From a virus, in IMG/VR virus record IMGVR_UViG_3300006738_000004, positions 36,936 through 100,935 of that record: a DNA stretch of 64,000 nucleotides. The stretch is one strand, 5' to 3'. Under the pieces are notes generated by a model, which made no database searches, had not been told where the DNA came from, and saw only the letters and a program-made list of their open reading frames with translations. The first letter of the stretch is position 1, and each line of letters begins with the position of its first letter. Of this stretch, positions 44,641 to 53,219 are shown in pieces. The position numbers were made by a program, and so were the translations under genes.

Positions 44641-45230
44641 GTAGGGGTAAGCGCAGGGCAGAGCGCATCCATGATCAAGTCCCCATCGTGCAGGTGCTGG
44701 CTGACTACGGCTACTCGGTTCACTCTGATGGGGGCAGCCGAGAGCAGCAGTTCTCCTGTGACCTGCACGGCGATGGCCGAGACACCAAGCCCTCAGCACG
44801 GGTCTACCCCGATTCAGCGAGCTTCTATTGCTTTGCGTGCGGGGAGTCCCGCGATGCCATCTCCCTGGTTCGAGAGAAGGAGGGCGTGAGTTTCGGGGCG
44901 GCCTTGAAGGTGCTGGAATCAAGGTACGGGTTGCCAGCGTTGCCTTGGGAGGATGGCGATGCGTGGGAATCAACTGAGAAGCAAGTGGAGGGTGCTCTGG
45001 AGCACACGCAATCGGTCGATGAGTGCAGGCAAAGAGTCGAGCGGTTCTTGCTGGGGTTGACCAAGGAGAAGTCGTTGGGGATGGAGAAATCAGCGTCCCT
45101 CTGGGAAGCCTTCGACAAGATTGCCTACCTTCACGAAAAGGATTCCTTGGAATCGCCTCAAGCGATTGTTCTGTTCATGAAGATTTTACGCTCTGCCAAG
45201 GAATCTCTGGGGGTCAGGCACACCCTCTAA
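44637..45230 (+). CDS. Primase zinc-finger (CHC2-type) protein without TOPRIM
   Basis: The GTG start overlaps the helicase stop by 4 bp. Residues about 40-72 hold a CHC2-type zinc site: FSCDLHGDGRDTKPSARVYP, then FYCFACGESRD (C-x2-H ... C-x2-C). This is the template-recognition module of DnaG. The remaining 125 residues are helical with no TOPRIM motif, so the catalytic part must lie elsewhere or be supplied by another protein. It lies between the DnaB-like helicase and PolA. Full primase activity is unlikely; a primase partner or truncated primase is likely. Confidence 0.78.
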   Translation: MSRGKRRAERIHDQVPIVQVLADYGYSVHSDGGSREQQFSCDLHGDGRDTKPSARVYPDSASFYCFACGESRDAISLVREKEGVSFGAALKVLESRYGLPALPWEDGDAWESTEKQVEGALEHTQSVDECRQRVERFLLGLTKEKSLGMEKSASLWEAFDKIAYLHEKDSLESPQAIVLFMKILRSAKESLGVRHTL

Positions 45231-45240
45231 ACGGGTATTC
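45210..45240 (+). promoter_or_regulatory. Phage-type promoter motif before the DNA polymerase
   Basis: GGGGGTC (45210-45216), 17 nt, then GGGTATT (45234-45240). It overlaps the end of the primase gene, and the polymerase start (GTG 45258) has GGAGGTAAT. The spacing is one longer than the usual 16. Confidence 0.55.
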
Positions 45241-45257
45241 GTGTCTGTGGAGGTAAT

Positions 45258-47969
45258 GTGACCGACTTCTTTGACCAGCTTCAAGAAATGGAAAAGCCCG
45301 TAGTGGAGCGGAAGCTGTGGATGGACTCCGTCACGATGACGGTAGCCACCACTGAGGATCTGGACAGGATCGTTGACGAGTGCATCGCATCTGGGCTTTA
45401 CGGCCTCGACCTGGAAACCACAGGGTTGGATGCTCGGGTCTTCCACACGGAAAACGGGACTCCTTACACCAACGACAAGATCGTTGGCTACTGCATCGCC
45501 CCTAATGAGGACACTGGCTACTACATCCCCGTCCGGCACAAGGAAACGGATACCAATGTGCCTCCCCGCCTCGTAGCCGAAGCCATGAAGAGGTTGGTGG
45601 AATCAGACGCCGTAGCGGTTTTCCACAACGGGAAGTTCGACCAGGAGTTCCTTCAACATGATGACTACGGCCCCATTGGGGAATGGGAGAACCCGAAGGG
45701 GTGGGAAGACACCCTCATTCTCGCCTACTTGCGGAACACACGAGAGAGGAACAAGGGCCTGAAGGCGTTGTCGAAGAACGAGCTTGGCATGGAGATGATT
45801 GAGTTGAAGGAACTCTTCCCTCCCGAAAAGAAGCGGCAAGGGTTCTTCGACTTCTCTACTTTGGACCCTACTTGGCCCCCTTGTGTCTGGTATGCAGCGG
45901 CAGATGCCATTTGCACCTTGCGGCTTTTCCATGTCCTTCATCCCACAGTCATGGAGAGGGACGATCACAACAAGAGCCAACAGACCATTTATGCTCTGGA
46001 GAAGGGGTGCGTAGCAGCTACCCGTTGGATGGAGCGGTGTCGTATCCACATCGACCGGGAAAAGGTCGAGGAGTTGATTCGGCTCGGTCAACAGGAATGG
46101 ATGGACTGCCTTCGGGAAGTCTATGCGGATGCGGAAGGACTGTTGGGACGAGATGTGAGGCCCGGTTGGTTCAGGGTCATGGATGGAGAGGACGCAACCC
46201 TCAAGTTTGACCCCGACATTGTCAGGCCCTCCTACATGGAGGTGCGGGAGAAGGCGAATCAAGTCCCCTTTGAGGCCCCTCCATCTCTCATGAAGTCTGT
46301 GCCCTCACTGGTCAACATCAAGATGCAGGAATCAGTGGCGTTTCCTGCCATCTATGACGTGACCATCCCTGCAAACCTGGGCCTGATGATGCGGGAGTTG
46401 AACGTCCAGGGGTTGCGGCCCACCGAGAAATCAGGACAGGTGAAGACCTCAAAAGATGAGTTGGAGCGGGTGCTGGACAACGCGGGGGATCAGTTCCCCT
46501 TCATGGCGAAGGTCAAGAGGTTCCGCGAAGTTGCCAAGGGGCTTTCCTCCAACCTCTTCCCGGTTTGGCTCGACACAAGCCCAGCCCGTGCCCCCGATGG
46601 GTGTATTTGGGCGGGGTTCAACGGCCACAAGGTAGACACAGGACGGTTCTCCACCCCTACCCCGCGTAAGGGTGCGTTTCATGGGCAGGTGCGGTGGAAT
46701 CTCCACAGCATCCCGGCCACCTACGACAAGTCCAAGCCGTCATGTCTGTTGCGGATGCGGGAGTGCCTTACTGCTCGTCCTGGACGCATCCTGTTCGCTA
46801 TCGACTATTCCGGGGTTGAGCTTCGGATTGTCACCAACATCTCGGGTGAGCCAAAGTGGGTGGAGGAGTTCTTTCGCTGCTCCTCGTGTGACAAACGGTT
46901 CCCCCAAGGGGAGCTTCCTCCCCCCTTCTGCCCGGAATGTAGCTCCGACAAGATTGGAGACATCCACACCCTCACTGCCCTGGCGATCTACGGCGAAAGC
47001 AGCAAGCAACAGCGGCAGAACGCCAAGGCGTTGAACTTTGCGATGTGCTACGGCGGGGGTGGGTTGGCCGCTCAGCGGGCTGTTGGCGTTGGTAAAGAAG
47101 AAGGCCATCGCATCAAGCGCCAGTTCGACAAGACCTATACGGGCTTGCGTGCATGGTGGAAAGAGCAGCACAAGAAAGCCAAGAAGCAGAAGTACGTCAC
47201 GACAGCTTTTGGCCGCAAGTACCCGCTGCCTGACATCGACCATGAGATGGGCGGCTTCCGCTCCAAAGCAGAACGCAACAGCGTGAACGGCCCCGTGCAA
47301 GGAAGCAGTGCCGACATCATGAAGCTGGCGATGGCGTTGCTGCACCGCGACCTCAAGAAGAGAGGGTGGCTCAAAAAGGTTCTGATGACGGTCACCATCC
47401 ATGATGAGTTGGTCTTTGAGATTGAAGAAGACATCGCGGAAGAGGCAATCTTCATCATCGAGGACATCATGGTGAACAGAACGGCTCGCAACCTGCCGTG
47501 GGGAATCCCACTCAAAGTAGACATTGAGTTTGGGAGCGACTGGACAGTGCCGTACAACCTCACCGAGATGGCGCACAACCAAGGTGGAAACTGGACTTCC
47601 CATTTGGCCCAAGTGTTCCCACAGAGCTATGCGGCTTACCTGGAGGCGGGAGGCACAGTTGCGGAGGGGGAAGTCCCCCCACCCGTAAAAAGGAACACGG
47701 CAACCCCGCAACCGACAAGCAGCACCAAGCCAGCCCTTCCTTCCGACATCAGCAACAATGGAAAAGGCGAGGCCCATGTCTACCGGGTGCCTTCCCACAA
47801 GCTCACACCTTCAACTGCGGAGAAGCTCGCCAGAGTCATAGATCGGTGTTCGGGGCGTGGTACGGATGAGCTTCGTGTAGAGACGGACAGCGGTATTGAT
47901 CTTCTAAAGCAAGAGGTACGAGTCTCTTTCATCGAGTTTCAGATCATCGCCCGCTACGAGGGGCTGTGA
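45258..47969 (+). CDS. DNA polymerase, family A, with 3'-5' exonuclease and inserted zinc knuckle
   Basis: The protein has 903 aa with a GTG start. Exonuclease motifs: DLETTGLD (D51/E53), FHNGKFDQEF (about 120) and YAAADAICTLRLF (about 212). Polymerase motifs: A DYSGVELR (about 516), B RQNAKALNFAMCYG (about 586, with Phe at the nucleotide-discriminating position) and C IHDELVFE (about 714). Between A and B a C-x2-C ... C-x2-C knuckle (FRCSSCDKRF, then FCPECSSDK) is inserted. The last 110 residues or so extend beyond the palm/fingers, with a Pro/Thr-rich linker and a small basic end. It replicates the phage genome. Confidence 0.93.
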   Translation: MTDFFDQLQEMEKPVVERKLWMDSVTMTVATTEDLDRIVDECIASGLYGLDLETTGLDARVFHTENGTPYTNDKIVGYCIAPNEDTGYYIPVRHKETDTNVPPRLVAEAMKRLVESDAVAVFHNGKFDQEFLQHDDYGPIGEWENPKGWEDTLILAYLRNTRERNKGLKALSKNELGMEMIELKELFPPEKKRQGFFDFSTLDPTWPPCVWYAAADAICTLRLFHVLHPTVMERDDHNKSQQTIYALEKGCVAATRWMERCRIHIDREKVEELIRLGQQEWMDCLREVYADAEGLLGRDVRPGWFRVMDGEDATLKFDPDIVRPSYMEVREKANQVPFEAPPSLMKSVPSLVNIKMQESVAFPAIYDVTIPANLGLMMRELNVQGLRPTEKSGQVKTSKDELERVLDNAGDQFPFMAKVKRFREVAKGLSSNLFPVWLDTSPARAPDGCIWAGFNGHKVDTGRFSTPTPRKGAFHGQVRWNLHSIPATYDKSKPSCLLRMRECLTARPGRILFAIDYSGVELRIVTNISGEPKWVEEFFRCSSCDKRFPQGELPPPFCPECSSDKIGDIHTLTALAIYGESSKQQRQNAKALNFAMCYGGGGLAAQRAVGVGKEEGHRIKRQFDKTYTGLRAWWKEQHKKAKKQKYVTTAFGRKYPLPDIDHEMGGFRSKAERNSVNGPVQGSSADIMKLAMALLHRDLKKRGWLKKVLMTVTIHDELVFEIEEDIAEEAIFIIEDIMVNRTARNLPWGIPLKVDIEFGSDWTVPYNLTEMAHNQGGNWTSHLAQVFPQSYAAYLEAGGTVAEGEVPPPVKRNTATPQPTSSTKPALPSDISNNGKGEAHVYRVPSHKLTPSTAEKLARVIDRCSGRGTDELRVETDSGIDLLKQEVRVSFIEFQIIARYEGL

Positions 47970-48286
47970 TGTCCGAAGGAATCGCAAAGTTAGAAGCCCA
48001 CGTTCGGCAACTGGAAGCCGACATGTCCGTCCTTTCGGAGGCCATGGCTGAAATCCTTGCGTGGTCCAAGGAGGCAGAGAAGGCTGGTCTTATCCCTGTG
48101 CAGGTGCGGGGTCGTGCCCGCACAGCCCTCAAGTTGTCGAAGAACCAAGCGGAGATGGAGACCCTTCAAGAGATCATCGGCATCTTGCAGAAGGACGGGG
48201 AGGGTACTCTGTATGAGAGCCTCCAATCCCGTTTACTTGTTCTCCAAGAACGGCGAGAGGAGTACCGCTCTGGTTTGGAGGGGTGA
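47969..48286 (+). CDS. Coiled-coil protein (105 aa)
   Basis: The ATG shares a base with the polymerase stop (TGATG). Heptad-like residues run through the N-terminus (LEAHVRQLEADMSVLSEAMA) and the end (LYESLQSRLLVLQERREEYR). It is helical and charged. It is translationally coupled to the polymerase and may be an accessory, but no family is recognised. Confidence 0.65.
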   Translation: MSEGIAKLEAHVRQLEADMSVLSEAMAEILAWSKEAEKAGLIPVQVRGRARTALKLSKNQAEMETLQEIIGILQKDGEGTLYESLQSRLLVLQERREEYRSGLEG

Positions 48287-48289
48287 GAG

Positions 48290-48601
48290 ATGCCGCGTGA
48301 TCGAATGGGAAGCCTGGAAAACGGCCTGCATTGCCAGAACGGTGCGGAGTGGCCCCCTAAGGAAGTGTTTGGGTATGGGGAGGACCCTGAAGCCTGCCGT
48401 CCCCATGTTTCAGCACAACGCTACGAGCAGATCAAGACCTGGAAGCGGGTGTGCGGCTTGAAGGAGATGAACCCCGAGAAGTGCCCTACCTGTCCTTTCG
48501 CATTGGAACCCCACGAGGGTCCTCGCTTTGAACGACCCCCCAACAGCCCACAACCTCCTACGTCCTTCCTGAGCAGGGGCCGGTACAAGAGGTGGAAGTG
48601 A
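48290..48601 (+). CDS. Small Cys-containing protein (103 aa)
   Basis: It follows 3 bp after the previous stop. The region KRVCGLKEMNPEKCPTCPFA has three Cys that may bind zinc with another upstream (LHCQNG, or EACRPH). The C-terminus is Pro/Arg-rich. Unknown function. It overlaps the next gene (GTGA). Confidence 0.6.
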   Translation: MPRDRMGSLENGLHCQNGAEWPPKEVFGYGEDPEACRPHVSAQRYEQIKTWKRVCGLKEMNPEKCPTCPFALEPHEGPRFERPPNSPQPPTSFLSRGRYKRWK

Positions 48602-49593
48602 GCGTTCGAGACCTATGGGATGAGTGTTACAGCGGGGAACATCGGAAAGGTTCCCCGGCTGAGTTCAAGCAGACCTTCTGCGGTCGCTGCCTCAATCCGG
48701 GGTGTGGGAACTCTCTCCAATCAGCCACTATTTGGCAGAAGCGCATGGCTACTCAGGAAGACGTGCTCCTGAACAACCCTCGCTTCGCCACTGAAGCAGA
48801 CTCACGCTTCAAGGACATCCGGGACCTTGATTTCCACGACATGGTGCAAAGTGCTTTGGCCTTGGAGGTGAGCGCCCAAAAGGGTGACTGGGCGGTCCCC
48901 ACAGAGGAGGAAATCGGCAAAGCAGCGGCAGAGATGGTGGGGGTAGTCGTGCCCTTGGTGCCAGAACCTGAACCAGAGCCGCCAAAGGACCATCCGCTCA
49001 AAGCCTTCAATGCCAAGGAGGCAGTACGGCGTGTTCGCAAAGCCTTGACCTTGGAAGAGGTTGCCTTCTTGTTGGACCCTGTTGAGGAAGGAGGGTCTCG
49101 GGAAACACGGAAGACGGTGCTCAAAGCAGCGCAAGACATGCGGGTGAAGCTCGAACCACCACCGGAGCCTGAGGAAATCCTCGAACTGGGCCATTGGAGA
49201 GTTCGAGGTGATTCAGGAGACATCTACGACGTAAAGCACTTCGTAGATGAGTCATGGTCCTGCATTTGTCCGGCATTCATCCACAAGAAAGTACCTTGCA
49301 AGCACGTTTTGGACATACAGCACCGCCTCGCCACCCTCCCTGAAGAGTCTGCGCCTATCGCTGCACCCCCTGCTGCTTTTGTGGCCCCGGAGACCCCTCC
49401 GGTTCCCTTTATGGGCCGTGTTGCCAGGAACACCGCAGTTCCTTCCGAGGGGTTGCTGGTAGGGGGTGCGCCTGCTGTTGATGACTGGGCTGCTCCCCCG
49501 CCAGCAGTAAGAAAACCGACAGAGCGGAAGATCGAACCAGGGGGTCGGATTGTTTTAGGTGCGGGTACTTCTAAGGGAGGAAACGATGAATGA
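48598..49593 (+). CDS. SWIM-type zinc-finger protein (331 aa)
   Basis: I chose GTG 48598 because it overlaps the previous stop by 4 bp, though GTG 48592 is possible. Near residues 215-235, SWSCICPAFIHKKVPCKHVL is a SWIM finger (C-x-C ... C-x-H), a DNA- or protein-binding fold found near transposases, helicases and Rad51 partners. An N-terminal Cys cluster (TFCGRCLNPGCG, about 26-37) may bind another zinc. A Glu/Pro-rich linker (PEPEPEPPKDH) separates the parts. It lies in the early operon between replication genes. A replication or recombination accessory is plausible. Confidence 0.72.
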   Translation: MSVRDLWDECYSGEHRKGSPAEFKQTFCGRCLNPGCGNSLQSATIWQKRMATQEDVLLNNPRFATEADSRFKDIRDLDFHDMVQSALALEVSAQKGDWAVPTEEEIGKAAAEMVGVVVPLVPEPEPEPPKDHPLKAFNAKEAVRRVRKALTLEEVAFLLDPVEEGGSRETRKTVLKAAQDMRVKLEPPPEPEEILELGHWRVRGDSGDIYDVKHFVDESWSCICPAFIHKKVPCKHVLDIQHRLATLPEESAPIAAPPAAFVAPETPPVPFMGRVARNTAVPSEGLLVGGAPAVDDWAAPPPAVRKPTERKIEPGGRIVLGAGTSKGGNDE

Positions 49594-50596
49594 TCCAACC
49601 AAACTACTGGCCGAGGCAAATGCCTTGGTGATGCAGATACCCGGTGCTGCTGACATTATTGCGGCTACGCAAAAGGGTGATCACACTCCCATGGAGGCTG
49701 CTGCGCTGTTGGCGGGTCTGTTGGAACGCAACAAGAAGCAAGCGTCTGCGTTGAACGAACTCATTCGGGTTGAGGGGCAGGCTGCCCCGTTGGTGATGGA
49801 GCACGACAACGGGGCCTCGATGCTCAACCCTTTGGTGGAGGCAGCTATCATAGAACGCTCCAGCATCGACGGTGACGTTCCCGAATGCCGCTCTGGGCCA
49901 CTCCCGGATGGGGCCTTCCCTGCGGTTCCAGTAAAGACTGTCTCCCCGGACCCGGTGCTTGTAGGGGTGATGCTTCAGCGAGCCTCTGAGCAAGTGCAAG
50001 GGGAGTTGAAGCTCGCCTTTCAGGAACACAAGGCCATTTGTGCCACCAAACAGGCCACCATCAAAGCCCTGATCGACTGTGGCGACGACGATGAGAAGGT
50101 AACGGCACTGCTTGAGAAGGCCAAGAAGGACCTTCCAGCACCTCCAACGGGGGTGGGCGGCTACGAGGCGGGGGCGCTCCCGGCGTTGAGGGAGGTCCCA
50201 GAACCATCTCCCATTGAACTGGCGGTCCTTACCGAAGAGGCTCGCCAAAAGGCTGCTTACTTGGCAGTGGCAACTACCCAAGGCCGAAGGTCATTGAGGC
50301 CCGTGGTGGAAGAACTGGTACGCCAGGAGTTGGCTGACCATGGGGTTTCTGTGGAAGTGGGAGAGGTCGTTGATCCGACCCTCCAGGCTGTCTGGGTCGT
50401 GGAGGTTCATGGACCCGATGAGATCAGCGACGAGTTCTCCCCAGCTAAAACTGCGGCCATCACTTTGGCCCAAGATTTGGTAGGGGGAGGGGCTGCGGAC
50501 ATGGTATCCCCCGTACTAACAGTAAAGGCGATCAACGCTATTGCGGATCGTCAGTTCGGCTGGAGTGCTCTACTGAAACCCAAGGAGGACGTATGA
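49586..50596 (+). CDS. Hypothetical protein (336 aa)
   Basis: ATG 49586 follows GGGAGGAAACG and overlaps the SWIM gene by 8 bp. The N-terminal 80 residues are helical (EANALVMQIPGAADIIAATQ). A Pro-rich middle (PAPPTGVGGYEAGALPAL) is followed by a more ordered end (VWVVEVHGPDEISDEFSPAK). No domain is recognised. The composition is Ala/Glu/Val-rich. It is part of the replication operon. Confidence 0.6.
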   Translation: MNDPTKLLAEANALVMQIPGAADIIAATQKGDHTPMEAAALLAGLLERNKKQASALNELIRVEGQAAPLVMEHDNGASMLNPLVEAAIIERSSIDGDVPECRSGPLPDGAFPAVPVKTVSPDPVLVGVMLQRASEQVQGELKLAFQEHKAICATKQATIKALIDCGDDDEKVTALLEKAKKDLPAPPTGVGGYEAGALPALREVPEPSPIELAVLTEEARQKAAYLAVATTQGRRSLRPVVEELVRQELADHGVSVEVGEVVDPTLQAVWVVEVHGPDEISDEFSPAKTAAITLAQDLVGGGAADMVSPVLTVKAINAIADRQFGWSALLKPKEDV

Positions 50597-50913
50597 GTAT
50601 CGGAAACTGCATGGGTAGAACTATCGAGAGAACTTCGGGGCACGGGCATCTGGTAGTAGTAGTGCCAGAGACTCGTCTCAAGGAAGCATTGAAACACGCA
50701 AGTGTCTCGGTGCCCGAAGGCTCCTGGTGCGGGGGAACCACTTGGGTCACCCCTACCGGAAAGAAGATCACTGTGACGTCCGTCAACGCCAAGCCGTTCA
50801 GCGACGAGTTCTCTCTCGCTTTGTGTGGCTGGGGTGATCGGGACCACACCCCCCAGTGGGAGAAGTTGAAGGGGTGGAAAGAAGCCTCTGGCAAGCAGCT
50901 TTGCTCGACATGA
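50593..50913 (+). CDS. Hypothetical protein (106 aa)
   Basis: It starts at ATG overlapping the previous stop (ATGA). Beta-rich words HGHLVVVVPETRLKEALKHA and TTWVTPTGKKITVTSVNAKP, with a C-terminal CGWGDRDHTPQW, suggest a compact small domain. Unknown function. It is coupled to the next gene by another 4-bp overlap. Confidence 0.6.
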   Translation: MSIGNCMGRTIERTSGHGHLVVVVPETRLKEALKHASVSVPEGSWCGGTTWVTPTGKKITVTSVNAKPFSDEFSLALCGWGDRDHTPQWEKLKGWKEASGKQLCST

Positions 50914-51344
50914 GCCATGAAATCTGGACCGTGCAAGTGCAAGGAGGCACCCCTTTTGGCCTGGGGATTGCGGGCAACCCTCGCGTAGAACACAACGGGG
51001 GGATGTCAGTCTTTCATCTGGTGATCACTGAGCAGCAAGCTGAGGTCATCAAGGACATCGCAGAGCGTCGTGAGTGCAAGATTGAGATTCGGCCTATGCA
51101 GAAGCAGACAGATGAGCAGAAGTCCGAGAGGATGGCTCTCCTGGGCATTCAGCGAGGTGAGAAGTGCTGGCCCTGTGGGGCGTGCCCTAACTGTGCATGG
51201 TTTGACCCCCTTATTGAGGTAGGGGAGCCATGCGGGCATATCTCCTGGCCCGTGGAGACACGCGCTGCCTTTGAAGAGAGCGACAAGGCAGCCAAAGACT
51301 GGGAAGAGTGCCCCGTCAAAGAGCGGCTCTCCCAGGCGAGCTAA
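50910..51344 (+). CDS. Cys-rich zinc-binding-type protein (144 aa)
   Basis: ATG 50910 overlaps the previous stop by 4 bp. Residues about 89-115 read GEKCWPCGACPNCAWFDPLI, with EPCGHISWP after it, a probable zinc ribbon (C-x2-C-x2-C-x2-C, plus C and H). The N-terminal half is a beta/alpha segment (IWTVQVQGGTPFGLGI). No family name. The last gene on the + strand before a short minus-strand gene. Confidence 0.6.
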   Translation: MSHEIWTVQVQGGTPFGLGIAGNPRVEHNGGMSVFHLVITEQQAEVIKDIAERRECKIEIRPMQKQTDEQKSERMALLGIQRGEKCWPCGACPNCAWFDPLIEVGEPCGHISWPVETRAAFEESDKAAKDWEECPVKERLSQAS

Positions 51345-51553
51345 TCCTCATCCTCCCGGTCTGCGTCGTAGTTCTTCCAGTCCAGCCAGAAGCCTAACGC
51401 CACTATCAAGTGGAGGAAGGCTGAAGCAGCTACCTCCACCGTCTCATGGTAGTCGCTCAGGCTCAGATGGACATGGCCCACGATCCAAAAGGGGATTGCA
51501 AACTGCTGGCTGTACCAGATGAGAGCGAACTTACTGAACTTCTTGAACTTCAA
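51341..51553 (-). CDS. Small membrane protein (70 aa), two TM helices
   Basis: TTG start at 51553 with GGAGAGG before it. Hydrophobic segments ALIWYSQQFAIPFWIVGHV (about 10-28) and AASAFLHLIVALGFWLDW (about 42-59) suit two membrane helices, ending in an acidic tail. It could be a small inner-membrane protein acting in host takeover or lysis. The TTG start and its isolation on the minus strand make it less certain. Confidence 0.5.
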   Translation of the reverse strand: MKFKKFSKFALIWYSQQFAIPFWIVGHVHLSLSDYHETVEVAASAFLHLIVALGFWLDWKNYDADREDED

Positions 51554-51594
51554 CGACCTCTCCTGCCCTTTTCATCGTACCGGAGACTCGTTGT

Positions 51595-51626
51595 GGGGGG
51601 TTCTCAGAGGGACTCTTCCCCGTAGA
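51595..51626 (+). promoter_or_regulatory. Phage-type promoter motif directly abutting the next start codon
   Basis: GGGGGGTTC (51595-51603), 16 nt, then CCGTAGA (51620-51626). The next gene's ATG is at 51634, so the expected transcript start is at or just before the ATG, giving a leaderless or nearly leaderless message. Confidence 0.7.
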
Positions 51627-51633
51627 TAGAGGT

Positions 51634-52902
51634 ATGCGACTGCTCCCACAAGAAGTGCCGAGAGACCCTATTCATGCGGAGATCCTGCACGGGCTGGTGT
51701 CGAAGCGCCTTACACCCGACCAAGTGATGCCTTTGTTCGACATACCGGGCATTGGGTTCCATCGTGCCTTGTGGATATTGACCCTCTCAATGGCCTACTA
51801 CAAGTGGACGGGAAGCAACACCTTCGTCGTACCTGGGGCCATGCGTAAGGCCCTGGAGCAGACCTCCTTGGAAGAGGTCACAGCCGATGACTTGAAGTTG
51901 CCCTTCCCTTGCGTCTACATCGCGCTGCCTGGGTGTGACCTGGAGCTTTGGGGTGGCCCGAGAACCCAATGGCATGAGTGCGGGGGTGTGTTTTTGGTGC
52001 GTCCCACGCCTGAGGTGGGCCTCTGTGACGAGGGCCAAGACATCATCACGGTCTACCTGTGGGGCATGGAAAACGACAGGTCCGAGACAGCAGGGGACGA
52101 TGCGTCTTTCTGGCTCACCATCGACCTGAACGAGATGCGCCGGATGAGCTTGGACCTGGAGCAATACCTGTACATGCTCCTGGCTGATGAGAGCCGGGAC
52201 GAAACGTCCAAGGACCTGCTCCCGTTGGGCCTGCGTCTTGAGCTTGGAACGGAGATGCCCAAAGGAAAGAGGCGCAAGAAGCTGGTCAACAGCATGGTGT
52301 CGATCCTTCGGATTGCCATCAACACGCTTGTGTACCTCGACACGGACGAGCCTGATGTGACCCCGGACAAAGACTCAGCCAAGGTTGAGGCACAACGGCG
52401 GGAAACTCAAAAGGCCCTGGATCGGATCAAGAACCCCAACAAGAGCAGGGGTCGTCGCTTGCGGAAGAAGCTCGAAGACCTCCCTGAAGACAGGATTGTG
52501 TGGGTAGGAGGCTCCCTTACCAGCACTGAGCCGTCAGGTAAGAAGGGTTCGGCTGAGGCGAGGCGCAAGGCTGCTGAGCATTGGGTGAGGGGGCATTGGC
52601 GACCGAAGCGCCGGACCATCAAGGCCAAGATGGAAATAGCAAAGACGCTCTCGGAAACACAGAACGAAGCTGCCTTCAAGGCTATGGAACATGCCACCAC
52701 GCTCAAGAGTGGTGATGCCTCCAAGATCACTAAGGCACTCAAGGAAGCCCACAGGGCGCAAGAGGAAGCTGTTGAAGCCACCGCAGACTACACAACCCTT
52801 CAAGAGGAACTGGAAGGGCGCAGACGATGGATTCGGCCTTACCAGAGGAACAAAGGAGCGGAGCGGAAGGTAAAGTCTCATCTCTACGTCGTAGGTGATT
52901 GA
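51634..52902 (+). CDS. AcrVA2-like protein (422 aa), possible anti-CRISPR relative
   Basis: The order of features recalls the AcrVA2 family (the Moraxella anti-Cas12a protein). An N-terminal helical part is followed by LPFPCVYIALPGCDLELWG (about 89-107), a helical stretch ending in NTLVYLDTDEPDVTPDKD (about 226-243), then HWVRGHWRPKRR (about 317-328) and RWIRPYQRNKG near the end. I compared it with remembered AcrVA2 words (LPDWCVYV, LCVAEPDIT, RRGHWHG). AcrVA2 blocks Cas12a production, but its wide relatives in phages may have other targets. The start lies only 8 bases after the -10-like element of the promoter. A search is needed. Confidence 0.5.
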   Translation: MRLLPQEVPRDPIHAEILHGLVSKRLTPDQVMPLFDIPGIGFHRALWILTLSMAYYKWTGSNTFVVPGAMRKALEQTSLEEVTADDLKLPFPCVYIALPGCDLELWGGPRTQWHECGGVFLVRPTPEVGLCDEGQDIITVYLWGMENDRSETAGDDASFWLTIDLNEMRRMSLDLEQYLYMLLADESRDETSKDLLPLGLRLELGTEMPKGKRRKKLVNSMVSILRIAINTLVYLDTDEPDVTPDKDSAKVEAQRRETQKALDRIKNPNKSRGRRLRKKLEDLPEDRIVWVGGSLTSTEPSGKKGSAEARRKAAEHWVRGHWRPKRRTIKAKMEIAKTLSETQNEAAFKAMEHATTLKSGDASKITKALKEAHRAQEEAVEATADYTTLQEELEGRRRWIRPYQRNKGAERKVKSHLYVVGD

Positions 52903-53219
52903 TGGGTGATGACAAAAAGGTGGTGGATCTTGACCAGCATCGAATCAAGCTCGCTTTGGAGGGGGTGCGGGTTCCAGACCTGGACACTGACCCTGTGGCT
53001 TACATCGAAGGTGTGTGGGGGGAGGACGTTTACGGCTTCAACGCCGTAGTCAAAGACCTGGAAGATTTGCGGAGAGGGGGGACAGGTGGCGACTTGGGTC
53101 GTCCAAGGACGCACTACGAAGTAGAGTTACTCGTCAAGCATACGAGAGCTTTAGCCAATGACATTGCCCGCCACTTTGGGCTGGAACATTTGATACACAC
53201 CGAGGATGAACTGCCATGA
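52902..53219 (+). CDS. Hypothetical protein (105 aa)
   Basis: ATG 52902 shares a base with the previous TGA. Acidic-basic mix with words LDQHRIKLALEGVRVPDLDT and an ordered C-terminal helix (VELLVKHTRALANDIARHFG). It overlaps the following gene (ATGA). No family recognised. It travels with the AcrVA2-like gene, which is the only functional clue. Confidence 0.6.
   Translation: MGDDKKVVDLDQHRIKLALEGVRVPDLDTDPVAYIEGVWGEDVYGFNAVVKDLEDLRRGGTGGDLGRPRTHYEVELLVKHTRALANDIARHFGLEHLIHTEDELP

Noticed and set aside
46740-47798. 352-aa minus-strand frame
   Set aside because: It is antisense to the conserved polymerase motifs and has no ribosome site or family motif.
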